From Streptomyces sp. AC512_CC834 (GTDB taxonomy: Bacteria > Actinomycetota > Actinomycetes > Streptomycetales > Streptomycetaceae), in contig NZ_JAGMUO010000104.1 in the NCBI RefSeq assembly GCF_019049325.1, forward strand, positions 130,567-194,566: a stretch of DNA of 64,000 nt, written 5' to 3'. The notes beneath the pieces are model-generated. The model did no database searches. It was not told where the DNA came from and saw only the letters and a list, made by a program, of their open reading frames with translations. Positions 7,739 through 16,422 of this stretch are shown piece after piece. The position numbers and the translations under genes were made by a program. Each line of letters opens with the position of its first letter. The first letter of the stretch is position 1.

Positions 7739-10015
7739 ATGACCACGCCCACCACACCCCCTTCCCCGCCCGCACGGGGCCGCCGCCGCGCCCCCTCCCG
7801 CATCGAGCGGGCCGCCGGCCGGGCCGCCGCGCTGCAACGCCCACGCGTCCTGCTCGCCCTGCTGCTCCTGCTCGCGCTGACCTGCGCGATGCTCCTCGAC
7901 GGCTATCTGCGCGCCGAGGTCGGCGGAGACGAGCGCGTCCGTACCGGCGCCAGTGCGAGCGACGTACCCGACGACGTCCTCGACGGCGGGCCGATCCTCT
8001 CCTTCCCCGGCGGACAGGCGACCACCGTCTCCGTCCCGGACAAGACGATCGTGCTGACCTTCGACGACGGTCCGGACCCCACCTGGACGCCGCAGGTGCT
8101 GGAGATCCTCGAGAAGTACGACGTGCCCGGCACGTTCTTCCTGGTCGGCTCGATGGTCTCGCGCAACCCGGACATCGTGCGTGACCTGGTCGAGCAGGGC
8201 AACGAGGTGGGCGTCCACACCTTCACCCACGTCGACCTCTCGTACCAGAGCGACGCCCGTGTCACGCGCGAGATCGAGCAGACCCAGCTCGCCCTGGCGG
8301 GCGCGGCCGGCATCACCACCACGCTGTTCCGGGCGCCGTACTCCTCCGAGACGGACGCCATCGACAACTACAGTTGGCCCGTCTACCAGAAACTCGGCGA
8401 GGACGGCTACACCAGCGTCTTCGTCGACACCGACAGCGACGACTGGAAGCAGCCCGGCGTCTCGAAGATCGTCAAGTGGGCCACGCCGGAGGACGACGAG
8501 GGCGCGGCCGTCCTCTTCCACGACGCCGGGGGCGACCGGGCGCAGACGATCAAGGCGCTGCCGAAGTACATCAAGAAGATGAAGGCGAAGGGCTACACCT
8601 TCACCACCGTCAGCGGCGTCACCGCCGAGCAGCAACAGCAGCAACAACAGCAACAACAGCAACAGCAGGAGCCCTCGGGTGGGCCCGCCGCCGCCCCTGG
8701 GACCGATTCCGGCAACGCCCTCCAGGCCGCCCACCACAAGGCCACCGGCGCGACCCTCTACGAGGGCAAGGCGCTCATCGCGGCCGTCGCCGTCGCCGAG
8801 TGGACGGTGCCGGCCCTGTCGGTGGGGCTGGTGATCGTGGGCGTGGCCGTGATGGGCCGGTTCGGGATGATGCTGATCCTCGCCCGCCGCCACTACAGAC
8901 AGCGCAACAGACGCCGGTTTAGCTGGGGGCCGCCCGTCACCGGGCCGGTGAGCGTGATCGTCCCCGCGTACAACGAGAAGGAGTGCGTCGAGAGCACCCT
9001 CCGCTCGCTGGCGCGCAGCACGCACCCCATCGAGATCGTCCTGGTGGACGACGGTTCGACGGACGGCACCGCCGACATCGCCGAGTCCCTCGGCCTGCCG
9101 AACGTCCGCGTCGTCCGGCAGGACAACGCCGGCAAGCCCGCCGCCCTCAACAACGGCGTGCGGCACGCCCGGTACGACATCGTCGTGATGATGGACGGCG
9201 ACACCGTCTTCGAGCCCGACACCGTACGGCACCTGGTGCAGCCCTTCGCCGACCCCGGCGTCGGCGCCGTCGCGGGCAACGCCAAGGTCGGCAACCGGCG
9301 CACCCTCATCGGCGCCTGGCAGCACATCGAGTACGTGATGGGCTTCAACCTCGACCGGCGCATGTACGACCTGCTGCGCTGCATGCCGACCATTCCGGGC
9401 GCGATCGGCGCGTTCCGGCGCGAGGCGGTCCTCCAGGTCGGCGGCATGAGCGACGACACCCTCGCCGAGGACACCGACATGACCATCGCCCTGCACCGCG
9501 CGGGATGGCGGGTGGTCTACGAGGAGCACGCCCGCGCCTGGACGGAGGCGCCGGGGTCGCTGGGCCAGCTCTGGTCGCAGCGCTACCGCTGGTCGTACGG
9601 CACGATGCAGGCGCTGTGGAAGCACCGCCGCTCCCTGACGGACAAGGGGCCCTCGGGCCGCTTCGGGCGGGTCGGCATGCCGCTGGTGGTGCTCTTCCAG
9701 GTGGTCACGCCGGTCTTCGCCCCGCTGATCGACGTCTTCACCCTCTACTCGATGATCTTCATCGACTTCCGGGCGGCGCTGCTCGCGTGGCTCGCGGTGC
9801 TGGGCGTGCAACTGGTGTGCGCGGCGTACGCCTTCCGGCTCGACCGGGAGAAGTACCGGTACCTGCTGATGATGCCGCTCCAGCAGTTGGCGTACCGGCA
9901 GATGATGTACCTCGTCCTCATCCACTCCTGCGTCACCGCCCTGACCGGCGGCCGGCTGCGCTGGCAGAAACTGAAGCGGACGGGCGAGGTGGGTACGCCG
10001 GCGGGGAACGGGTGA
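7739..10015 (+). CDS. Bifunctional polysaccharide deacetylase / family 2 glycosyltransferase
   Basis: 758 residues fusing an extracellular NodB-type deacetylase to a processive membrane synthase. One N-terminal transmembrane segment (about 37-56) precedes the NodB domain (about 100-290). All family motifs are present: TFDDGPD, HTFTH, RAPY, the Asp-Trp in DSDDW, and LFHDAGG. A run of 13 glutamines (298-310) follows, then two hydrophobic stretches (about 343-385). The GT2 domain (about 400-630) has DDGST, the DGD metal site, AEDTD and QRYRW (QxxRW of processive synthases), followed by C-terminal membrane segments. The likely product is a partly de-N-acetylated beta-linked GlcNAc polymer, as for IcaA plus IcaB, or MatB of S. 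coelicolor. The start was taken at ATG 7739; the open frame runs further upstream through the previous gene. The stop overlaps the next start (TGATG). Confidence 0.93.
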   Translation: MTTPTTPPSPPARGRRRAPSRIERAAGRAAALQRPRVLLALLLLLALTCAMLLDGYLRAEVGGDERVRTGASASDVPDDVLDGGPILSFPGGQATTVSVPDKTIVLTFDDGPDPTWTPQVLEILEKYDVPGTFFLVGSMVSRNPDIVRDLVEQGNEVGVHTFTHVDLSYQSDARVTREIEQTQLALAGAAGITTTLFRAPYSSETDAIDNYSWPVYQKLGEDGYTSVFVDTDSDDWKQPGVSKIVKWATPEDDEGAAVLFHDAGGDRAQTIKALPKYIKKMKAKGYTFTTVSGVTAEQQQQQQQQQQQQQEPSGGPAAAPGTDSGNALQAAHHKATGATLYEGKALIAAVAVAEWTVPALSVGLVIVGVAVMGRFGMMLILARRHYRQRNRRRFSWGPPVTGPVSVIVPAYNEKECVESTLRSLARSTHPIEIVLVDDGSTDGTADIAESLGLPNVRVVRQDNAGKPAALNNGVRHARYDIVVMMDGDTVFEPDTVRHLVQPFADPGVGAVAGNAKVGNRRTLIGAWQHIEYVMGFNLDRRMYDLLRCMPTIPGAIGAFRREAVLQVGGMSDDTLAEDTDMTIALHRAGWRVVYEEHARAWTEAPGSLGQLWSQRYRWSYGTMQALWKHRRSLTDKGPSGRFGRVGMPLVVLFQVVTPVFAPLIDVFTLYSMIFIDFRAALLAWLAVLGVQLVCAAYAFRLDREKYRYLLMMPLQQLAYRQMMYLVLIHSCVTALTGGRLRWQKLKRTGEVGTPAGNG

Positions 10016-11145
10016 TGGGGGCGCACAGCAAGGGGGCGACGCGTGGGGCAGGGGCGGCGGCGCGTCCTGACGGTGCCGGTGCCGGTGCCGCTGCCGGGGC
10101 CGTGGCCGGTGGGCCGGCGCGGGACCGGTACTTCGACACCCTGCGCGCCCTCGCCCTCGTCCGGGTCGTGGCGTACCACGCCTTCGGCTGGCCCTGGGCC
10201 GGGCTGGTCTTCCCGTCCATGGGGGTCATGTTCGGCCTGGCCGGCACGCTGATGGCGAAGTCGCTCCAGCGGCCCGCGGCAGCGGTGGTCCGCGGTCGGC
10301 TGCGCCGCCTGCTGCCGCCGTTCTGGTGCTGGGGTCTGTTCGTGGTCGGCGCGATGCTGGTGCGCGGCTGGATGCCGGGGTGGCAGATCGTCTACTGGGT
10401 CGTGCCGCTCGGCGACCCGCCGGGCAGCGCCTGGGCCGAGCAGGCCTGGGAGATCCTCTGGTACCTCAGGACGTACCTGTGGTTCGTGCTGCTCTCCCCG
10501 CTGCTGCTGCGGGTGTTCCGGCTCGCGCCCGTGCCGGTGCTGCTGCTGTCGCTCGCCCCGATCGTGGTGTTCCAGTTCCTCTGGCAGCCGCCGGAGAACC
10601 GCTTCGGCACCGGACTGCTCGACCTGGCGACGTACCTCTTCTGCTGGATCCTCGGCTTTGCGCACCGCGAGGGCGTGCTGGCACGTCTGAAGCCGGCCGC
10701 CGTCGTCGTCCTGTCGCTCGCGGCCCTAGCCTGCGGCGCCTGGTACGCCTTCGCGCACCAGGGGGAGTACGGCACCTACGACGTGGACGACATCCCGTTC
10801 GCGCAGGCCTTCTGGTCGGCCGGGTTCGTGACGCTGCTGATGTACTCCAAGGCGCGGCTCGGGCTCGACTTCTCGGGCCTGGTCCGGTGGCGCCGACTGG
10901 ACCGGCTGGTGACCGTGTTCAACGCGCGTGCGGTGACGGTCTACCTCTGGCACGAGCTGGCCCTCGTCCTGGCGGTGCCGCTGATCGACCTGTTCTGGGA
11001 CGTGCCCGCCTTCGAGGCGTATCTGCCGCTGGAGAGTCAGTGGTTCCTGCTGGGGGTGGGCTGGGTCCTGATCGCGGTGTTCGTGCTGCTGTTCGGGTGG
11101 GTGGAGGACGTCGCCGCGCGAAAGAGGCCGCGCCTGCTGCCGTGA
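10015..11145 (+). CDS. Acyltransferase 3 family membrane protein
   Basis: A 376-residue polytopic protein with about ten hydrophobic segments. The family signature near the N-terminus, YFDTLRALALVRVVAYHAFG, carries the conserved Arg and His. Such enzymes O-acylate extracellular polysaccharides (OafA, IcaC). ATG 10015 overlaps the last base of the synthase stop codon (TGATG), indicating translational coupling and a shared substrate with the fused deacetylase/synthase. GTG 10012 is an alternative start. The last 19 bases of the gene form the first unit of the repeat array that follows. Confidence 0.88.
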   Translation: MGAHSKGATRGAGAAARPDGAGAGAAAGAVAGGPARDRYFDTLRALALVRVVAYHAFGWPWAGLVFPSMGVMFGLAGTLMAKSLQRPAAAVVRGRLRRLLPPFWCWGLFVVGAMLVRGWMPGWQIVYWVVPLGDPPGSAWAEQAWEILWYLRTYLWFVLLSPLLLRVFRLAPVPVLLLSLAPIVVFQFLWQPPENRFGTGLLDLATYLFCWILGFAHREGVLARLKPAAVVVLSLAALACGAWYAFAHQGEYGTYDVDDIPFAQAFWSAGFVTLLMYSKARLGLDFSGLVRWRRLDRLVTVFNARAVTVYLWHELALVLAVPLIDLFWDVPAFEAYLPLESQWFLLGVGWVLIAVFVLLFGWVEDVAARKRPRLLP

Positions 11146-11239
11146 GCCGCGCCTGCTGCCGTGAGTCGCGGCTGTGCTGCCGTGAGCCGGAGCTGCTGCC
11201 TGAGCCGCGCCTGCTGCCTGAGCCGGGGCTGCACCTCCG
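11127..11239. repeat. 18-21-bp tandem repeats beginning with the gene's own stop
   Basis: GCCGCGCCTGCTGCCGTGA (11127-11145, the end of the acyltransferase gene with its TGA) is repeated exactly at 11146-11164. Variants follow at 11165-11185, 11186-11203 and 11204-11221, and a decayed unit from 11222. Every full unit ends in TGA. Confidence 0.9.
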
Positions 11240-11270
11240 TGGCGCGACCCGGTGCTGCAACAATGGGCCC

Positions 11271-11966
11271 GTGACCCGCGCTTCCCTGAACAAGCAGCCG
11301 CACGAAGTCGCCTCGATGTTCGACCACGTCGCGGAACGGTACGACCTGACGAACGCCGTGCTCTCGCTCGGCCAGGACCGGGCGTGGCGCAAGGCGGTCG
11401 CCCAAGCCGTCGACGCCCGCCCGGCGCAGAAGGTCCTGGACCTCGCGGCCGGCACGGCGACCTCCTCCCTGCCCTTCGCCCGCACCGGTGCCTACGTCGT
11501 CCCGTGCGACTTCTCCCTCGGCATGCTCCAGGTCGGCAAGGAACGGCACTCCTGGCTGCCGTTCACCGCGGGCGACGCGACGCGGCTGCCCTTCAAGGAC
11601 GACGCCTTCGACGCCGTGACCATCTCCTTCGGGCTGCGCAACGTGCAGGACACGGACGCCGCGCTGCGCGAGCTGTACCGGGTGACGCGGCCCGGCGGCC
11701 GGGTCGTCATCTGCGAGTTCTCGCACCCGACCTGGGCGCCGTTCCGGACCGTCTACACCGAGTACCTGATGCGCGCCCTGCCGCCGGTCGCCCGCGCGGT
11801 GTCGTCCAACCCCGACGCGTACGTCTACCTCGCCGAGTCCATCCGCGCGTGGCCCGACCAGCCGGCCCTCGCGGCGCGGCTGGGCAGGGCCGGCTGGTCC
11901 CGGGTGGCGTGGCGGAACCTGACGGGCGGCGTGGTGACGCTGCACCGGGGGTTCAAGGCAGGCTGA
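11271..11966 (+). CDS. menG: Demethylmenaquinone methyltransferase
   Basis: A 231-residue SAM-dependent methyltransferase of the UbiE/MenG family, which methylates the naphthoquinone ring in the last step of menaquinone synthesis. Family signatures are visible: FDHVAERYDLTNAVLSLGQD at the N-terminus, the SAM site VLDLAAGTATSS, and FGLRNVQD. The GTG at 11271 gives the normal family length; the open frame extends upstream through the repeat array, which is not expected to be coding. The 3' end overlaps the convergent PASTA gene by 14 bp. Confidence 0.96.
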   Translation: MTRASLNKQPHEVASMFDHVAERYDLTNAVLSLGQDRAWRKAVAQAVDARPAQKVLDLAAGTATSSLPFARTGAYVVPCDFSLGMLQVGKERHSWLPFTAGDATRLPFKDDAFDAVTISFGLRNVQDTDAALRELYRVTRPGGRVVICEFSHPTWAPFRTVYTEYLMRALPPVARAVSSNPDAYVYLAESIRAWPDQPALAARLGRAGWSRVAWRNLTGGVVTLHRGFKAG

Positions 11967-12321
11967 GGGCGGCGCAGCGGGGCTGCGGCGTCGGCTCGCC
12001 CGGCTCGGTCAGCTCCCGCTCGAGCCCGCCCAGCGGCGGCCTCGGCACGCGCGGCTCACGGATGCCCCCGCCGCCCTCGCCCTCACCCTCGCCGAAGTCG
12101 AACCACACGTACACCATCGACTCCCGCGGCACCTGCGCGCCGGGCTGCGGATACTGGCGTACGACGTAGTCGACGACGGCGAGCCGGACATCGGGCCGGT
12201 CCGGCGCGTTCAGGGACAGGTCCTGCGCGCGGGCGGCCTCGTGCGCGTCCACGGCCATCAGACCGACCAGGCGCGGTACGCGAACATCGGGACTCTTGGA
12301 TACCAGGCGCACGGACGTCAC
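11953..12321 (-). CDS. Small PASTA-domain protein
   Basis: 122 residues with one PASTA module (about 12-78: RVPRLVGLMAVDAHEAARAQDL through QYPQPGAQVPRESMVYVWF), followed by a Gly/Glu-rich tail. There is no signal peptide and no membrane segment, so unlike PknB-type PASTA domains it appears cytoplasmic. The function is unknown. GTG 12321 has a GGGGGTG stretch close upstream. It converges on menG with a 14-bp overlap. Confidence 0.78.
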   Translation of the reverse strand: MTSVRLVSKSPDVRVPRLVGLMAVDAHEAARAQDLSLNAPDRPDVRLAVVDYVVRQYPQPGAQVPRESMVYVWFDFGEGEGEGGGGIREPRVPRPPLGGLERELTEPGEPTPQPRCAALSLP

Positions 12322-12374
12322 CCCCAGCGGTACCCGGCAGAGTAGCTCCGCCGCGCACCGCCCGGAAGCGTCAA

Positions 12375-12413
12375 GTGGCTTACTGTGACAATTGATTACT
12401 CTACGTTATGTAG
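12375..12413. promoter_or_regulatory. AT-rich patch with near-palindrome upstream of the PASTA gene
   Basis: This stretch is markedly AT-rich for the genome. It contains CTACGTTATGTAG at 12401-12413, whose outer CTAC/GTAG arms are symmetric. It lies upstream of the PASTA gene (minus strand) and touches the stop codon of the GNAT gene. A promoter or operator is inferred; the protein involved is unknown. Confidence 0.35.
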
Positions 12414-12963
12414 CGTGAAGGGGTGTGGAGGGAACGGGTGCGGAGGGAAGGGGAAGCGGGAGGGGGAGGCGGTAGCAGTGCCCCTGCCGCTCGGACGACG
12501 GGATCGTGAAGACCTCGGCGAGCCGCATGCCCAGCCGCTCCGTGACCGCGATGGAGCGGGTATTGCGCGCGTCGACCATCGCGACCACCTCCGCCACACC
12601 GGTGGCACCCACCCGCTCCAGGGTCTCCCGGGCCGCCGCCGTGACGTACCCCTTGCCCCAGTGTGCCCGCCCGAGGCGCCAGCCGATCTCGATCTCGCCC
12701 TTGGGGCCCCAGTCGCCCGGCCACGGCTGGGCGCCGGTGAAGCCTATGACCTGCCCGGAACCGTCCACCATGGTCCACAGACAGAAGCCGTGCTCGGCGT
12801 CGTGCCGGCGCTGGCGGGCGGTCAGCTCCTCGTAGACGGACAGCTCCGCGGACCTCCCGCCGTGGAACTCCATGACGTCCGGGTCGTCGAAGAGCCGGTG
12901 CCAGGCGACGGCGTCCTCGTCGGTGGGGACGCGCAACCGTACAACGGGGAGAGGTCGCTTCAC
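12406..12963 (-). CDS. GNAT family N-acetyltransferase (RimJ/RimL type)
   Basis: A 185-residue acetyltransferase. Strand pattern and motifs fit the RimJ/RimL-like GNAT branch: LRVPTDEDAVAWHRLF at the start, then IEIGWRLGRAHWGKGYVTAA (acetyl-CoA binding region) and ARNTRSIAVTERLGM near the end. GTG 12963 was chosen because GAAGGG lies 8 bases before it; the open frame runs 24 codons further. The substrate is unknown. It is divergent from the geranylgeranyl reductase gene across a 98-bp gap. Confidence 0.88.
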   Translation of the reverse strand: MKRPLPVVRLRVPTDEDAVAWHRLFDDPDVMEFHGGRSAELSVYEELTARQRRHDAEHGFCLWTMVDGSGQVIGFTGAQPWPGDWGPKGEIEIGWRLGRAHWGKGYVTAAARETLERVGATGVAEVVAMVDARNTRSIAVTERLGMRLAEVFTIPSSERQGHCYRLPLPLPLPSAPVPSTPLHAT

Positions 12964-13061
12964 TGGGCAGCCCTTCAGCCGGGTGATCGATGACGCTGAA
13001 TAGACTGCCCATGTCCAGTGCCCGTCGGCACGCACATTTCCAACTCTGGGGAGATCCCGCC

Positions 13062-14345
13062 GTGACCGAGCCCCTCTCCGACAACACCGCCGATGTGATC
13101 GTCGTGGGCGCGGGGCCAGCCGGCTCCACCACCGCGTACCACCTGGCCAAGGCCGGGCTCGACGTCCTCCTGCTGGAGAAGACCGCCTTTCCCCGGGAGA
13201 AGGTCTGCGGCGACGGCCTGACCCCGCGCGCGACCAAGCAGCTCGTGGCCATGGGCATCGACATCTCCGAGGAGGCCGGCTGGCTGCGCAACAAGGGCCT
13301 GCGCATCATCGGCGGCGGCTCCCGCCTCCAGCTCGACTGGCCGGATCTGGCCTCCTTCCCCGACTACGGACTCGTCCGCAAGCGCGACGACTTCGACGAG
13401 CAGCTCGCCCGGCAGGCCCAGAAGGCCGGCGCGCGCCTCCACGAGCGCTGCAACGTCGGCGCCCCCGTCGTCGACGACCGCACCGGCCGCATCACCGGCG
13501 TGCACGCCAAGCTGGGGGAGGACAAGCGCGAGGTCACCTTCCACGCGCCGCTGGTGGTGGCCGCCGACGGCAACTCCACGCGGCTGTCCCTGGCGATGGG
13601 CCTGCACCGCCGCGAGGACCGTCCGATGGGCGTCGCGGTCCGCACGTACTTCACCTCACCCCGCCACGACGACGACTACCTCGAGTCCTGGCTGGAACTC
13701 TGGGACCGGCGCGGCGCGCAGGACCGCCTGCTGCCGGGCTACGGCTGGATCTTCGGCATGGGCGACGGCACCTCGAACGTCGGCCTGGGCGTCCTGAACA
13801 CCTCCGCCGCCTTCAAGGAACTCGACTGGCGCGAGATCCTCAAGGCCTGGTGCGCGTCCATGCCTCAGGACTGGGGCTACACCCCCGACAACATGACCGG
13901 CCCGATCCGCGGCGCCGCCCTGCCCATGGCCTTCAACCGCCAGCCCCACTACACCAAGGGCCTGCTTCTCGTCGGCGACGCCGGCGGCCTGGTGAACCCC
14001 TTCAACGGCGAGGGCATCGCCTACGCCATGGAGTCCGGCCAGATCGCCGCCGACGTCATCGTCCAGGCCCACGCGCGGGCCACCCCGGCCCAGCGGGAGA
14101 TCGCCCTCCAGCGCTACCCGCGCGTCCTCAAGGACACCTACGGCGGCTACTACAACCTGGGCCGCGCCTTCGTGAAGCTCATCGGCAACCCGAAGGTCAT
14201 GCAGATCGCGACCCAGCGCGGCCTCACCCACCCCATCCTGATGAAGTTCACCCTGAAGATGCTCGCCAACCTGACGGACCCGACGGGCGGCGACGCGATG
14301 GACCGCATCATCAACGGACTGAGCAAGGTCGCACCGAAGGCCTGA
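13062..14345 (+). CDS. Geranylgeranyl reductase family flavoprotein, MenJ-like
   Basis: A 427-residue FAD-dependent reductase. The dinucleotide fold VIVVGAGPAGSTTAYHLAKAG is at about residues 12-32, followed by PREKVCGDGLTPRA and the second FAD motif LLVGDAGGLVNPFNGEGIAY, all typical of the geranylgeranyl reductase family. In mycobacteria a family member (MenJ) saturates one isoprene unit of menaquinone and is encoded close to menG and a polyprenyl synthase. Proximity to menG and nuo here makes the same role likely. GTG 13062 follows GGGGAG at proper spacing; an in-frame ATG at 13011 lacks this. The gene ends 5 bp before the convergent deformylase gene. Confidence 0.9.
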   Translation: MTEPLSDNTADVIVVGAGPAGSTTAYHLAKAGLDVLLLEKTAFPREKVCGDGLTPRATKQLVAMGIDISEEAGWLRNKGLRIIGGGSRLQLDWPDLASFPDYGLVRKRDDFDEQLARQAQKAGARLHERCNVGAPVVDDRTGRITGVHAKLGEDKREVTFHAPLVVAADGNSTRLSLAMGLHRREDRPMGVAVRTYFTSPRHDDDYLESWLELWDRRGAQDRLLPGYGWIFGMGDGTSNVGLGVLNTSAAFKELDWREILKAWCASMPQDWGYTPDNMTGPIRGAALPMAFNRQPHYTKGLLLVGDAGGLVNPFNGEGIAYAMESGQIAADVIVQAHARATPAQREIALQRYPRVLKDTYGGYYNLGRAFVKLIGNPKVMQIATQRGLTHPILMKFTLKMLANLTDPTGGDAMDRIINGLSKVAPKA

Positions 14346-14350
14346 GGGCC

Positions 14351-15004
14351 TCAGTCGCTGCTTCGGTTACTTCGGTCGCTTCGGTCGAGATCCGCGGCGT
14401 TGGCGGACCGGCGCGCGAGGACCTCCTCGCGCCGGTCCGCCGACTGCCGCAGCGCCGCCTTCCGTTCCCGGCCGGACAGCCGGTCCAGGTAGACATGCCC
14501 GTTCACGTGGTCGGTCTCGTGGGCGAGGCAGCGCGCGAAGTACCCGGTGCCCTCGACGACGAGCGTTGCGCCGTCCTTGTCGAGGCCTCGCACGACCGCC
14601 CGGTCGGGCCGCGGTACGGCCATGACGGCGCCCGGCACCGACAGGCACCCCTCACCCTCGTCCAGCAGCCGCCGTGCGGCCGGGGCGAGGGGGTCCAGCA
14701 CGGGATTGACGATGTGTCCGACATGCCGGACTCCGTCGTCGTCGGGGCAGTCGTACACGAACAGGCGCAGATCGACCCCCACCTGATTGGCGGCCAGCCC
14801 GGCTCCCTCGGCGACGTACATCGTGCGGAACATGTCGTCGATGAGCGCGGCGAGGTCGGGCCCGAACTCGGTGACGTCCCGGCACGGCCTGTGCAGCACC
14901 CCCTCGCCGACCTCGGTGACGCGCCGCACCGATCCGCGCCGGGCGTCGGGGGCGAGCGGGGGATAGGAGGCGGTGGGCCGCCCCTGGACGAACACACTCG
15001 GCAT
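14351..15004 (-). CDS. def: Peptide deformylase
   Basis: A 217-residue metalloenzyme that removes the N-formyl group from nascent proteins. All three signatures are present: GAGLAANQVG (GxGxAAxQ), EGCLS with the metal Cys, and HETDHVNG (HExxH with two metal His and the catalytic Glu). ATG 15004 is preceded by GGAGA. The C-terminal tail is a short Asp/Arg/Ser repeat encoded by three copies of a 9-bp unit (14361-14387). Streptomyces carry several deformylase paralogues, so this may not be the essential one. Confidence 0.95.
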   Translation of the reverse strand: MPSVFVQGRPTASYPPLAPDARRGSVRRVTEVGEGVLHRPCRDVTEFGPDLAALIDDMFRTMYVAEGAGLAANQVGVDLRLFVYDCPDDDGVRHVGHIVNPVLDPLAPAARRLLDEGEGCLSVPGAVMAVPRPDRAVVRGLDKDGATLVVEGTGYFARCLAHETDHVNGHVYLDRLSGRERKAALRQSADRREEVLARRSANAADLDRSDRSNRSSD

Positions 15005-15080
15005 GACGTTCTCTCCTTCGGCTCGTGGACGGGCCGATGGGGACCGGCCCGCGCCGAGCATGCCAGGAGACGCCGGAGGG

Positions 15081-15141
15081 ACGCCATGGAACGTCAGGGG
15101 ACGCCACGGAACTTCAGAGGACGGCCATGGAACGTCAGGGG
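15081..15141. repeat. 20-bp tandem repeat (3 copies) upstream of deformylase
   Basis: Units ACGCCATGGAACGTCAGGGG (15081-15100), ACGCCACGGAACTTCAGAGG (15101-15120) and a 21-base copy at 15121-15141. They lie in the gap between the deformylase start and the terminator of the next minus-strand gene. Confidence 0.85.
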
Positions 15142-15163
15142 CGTCAGGAGAGCCGCGAGACCC

Positions 15164-15200
15164 CGAAGGGTCGCAGCCCTCGAGCGGCTGCGACCCTTCG
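15164..15200 (-). terminator. Strong hairpin terminator downstream of the NlpC/P60 gene
   Basis: A perfect 15-bp inverted repeat: CGAAGGGTCGCAGCC at 15164-15178 and its complement at 15186-15200, with a 7-base loop. It lies 44 bp after the stop of the minus-strand NlpC/P60 gene. There is no T-run, which is common for Streptomyces terminators. Confidence 0.85.
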
Positions 15201-15243
15201 CGCGAATATGTCCGCGTTGTGCGTGGTTTGCGTTGTGCGTGGG

Positions 15244-16068
15244 TTACAGCACGCGCACCGCACCGCTCGGCGGGTCGTACGACAGCGGCTTCTCGACGAC
15301 ACCGGTGGACGAGTTCTGCGCGCCGACGAACATGCCGTCGCCGACGTAGACGCCCACGTGGTACGCGCTGCCCGCGCCGCCCCAGTACAGGATGTCGCCC
15401 GGCTGGAGGTTGTCCAGCCCGACCTGGGTGCCGGCGGTCGACTGGGCCTGAGAGACGCGAGGAAGGCTGATGCCGACCTGGTTGAAGGCGGCCTGCACGA
15501 GTCCGGAGCAGTCGTAGGCGGACGGGCCGGTGGCGCCGGAGACGTACGCCTTGCCGACCTGGGCCTGGACGAAGGAGACGACGGCGGCGGCCGAACCGGT
15601 GGCCGTGGACGTGCTGGTGCTGCCGGTGTCGGTGGAGGAGCCGGTGTCCGCGGAAGCGCTCAGGGTGGCGCGCTCGGCGGTGCGGGAGGCGCGCTCGGCG
15701 GCCTCCTTGCGTGCGGCCTCCTCGGCCTTCTTCTTCTCTTCCGCGGCCTTCTTCTTGGCCTCGGCGAGGTCAGTCTTGGCCTGCTTGGCGGCCTTGGCGG
15801 CCGCCGCGTCGCGCTCGGCCTGGAGCTGGTAGCTCGCGGCCGCCTGCTGCGTGACGTCCGCGGACTGGGCGACCTGAGCGGCCAGGTCGGCCGTCAGGGT
15901 GGGCAGTTCGAGCGTCTGCGTCACTGGTTCGGCCGCGTTGGCCGCACCCGACGCACCGGCCACTGCCAGGGTGCTGAGGACGCCACCGGCAACTCCGGTC
16001 CGCATCGCGATGGTCGACGCGCTGCGGCGGGGCTTCCGGTGGCTGCGTATGTGAGCGGTGTGGGACAT
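15244..16068 (-). CDS. Secreted NlpC/P60 cell-wall peptidase
   Basis: 274 residues. A long Arg-rich signal peptide ends near GASGAANA-A. A Lys/Glu/Ala-rich coiled-coil region (about 60-135) and a Ser/Thr linker lead to a C-terminal NlpC/P60 domain. The catalytic Cys is in YDCSGL and the His in SAYHVGVYVGDG. It would cleave stem peptides of peptidoglycan, as RipA-type enzymes do. ATG 16068 was chosen because the signal peptide begins there. A GGAGGAG sits about 23 bp further upstream, too far for normal use, between short arms GGTAT and ATACC, so an earlier non-ATG start or leader structure is possible. Unlike the transglycosylase gene at 51136, no c-di-AMP riboswitch was found upstream. Confidence 0.92.
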   Translation of the reverse strand: MSHTAHIRSHRKPRRSASTIAMRTGVAGGVLSTLAVAGASGAANAAEPVTQTLELPTLTADLAAQVAQSADVTQQAAASYQLQAERDAAAAKAAKQAKTDLAEAKKKAAEEKKKAEEAARKEAAERASRTAERATLSASADTGSSTDTGSTSTSTATGSAAAVVSFVQAQVGKAYVSGATGPSAYDCSGLVQAAFNQVGISLPRVSQAQSTAGTQVGLDNLQPGDILYWGGAGSAYHVGVYVGDGMFVGAQNSSTGVVEKPLSYDPPSGAVRVL

Positions 16069-16392
16069 AGGGACAACCGGTATCAGTAGCTCCTCCATAC
16101 CTTCAAGAAACGTGTCCTGCGCCACAGTTGTTCAATCGAGTCGTCGAATCCCGGGCGTGTCGCTCTTTATTGACGCCGTAACGGACATTGCGGGCGGCCG
16201 TGATCGGCCTGTGATCACGGGCTTTGATCGTTTCGCCCGAATTGACCCGCGCTTACCACTGGTTGGGACACATGGCCAAGCCCGGTTCTCAGACGCCTTT
16301 CATGAATGTGGCGCAGGTCACGGAACGGTTACCCAGGTGCTCGCGTCCGTCGCGTGCGACCCGACCCCGGCCGGACCGAAGCAGTCCGAGTC

Positions 16393-16422
16393 GGCCCGAG
16401 GGGGCCCGAGGGGGCCCGAGGG
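16393..16422. repeat. 10-bp tandem repeat (3 copies)
   Basis: GGCCCGAGGG three times head to tail in the NlpC/P60-nuoA gap. No coding function is apparent. Confidence 0.85.
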
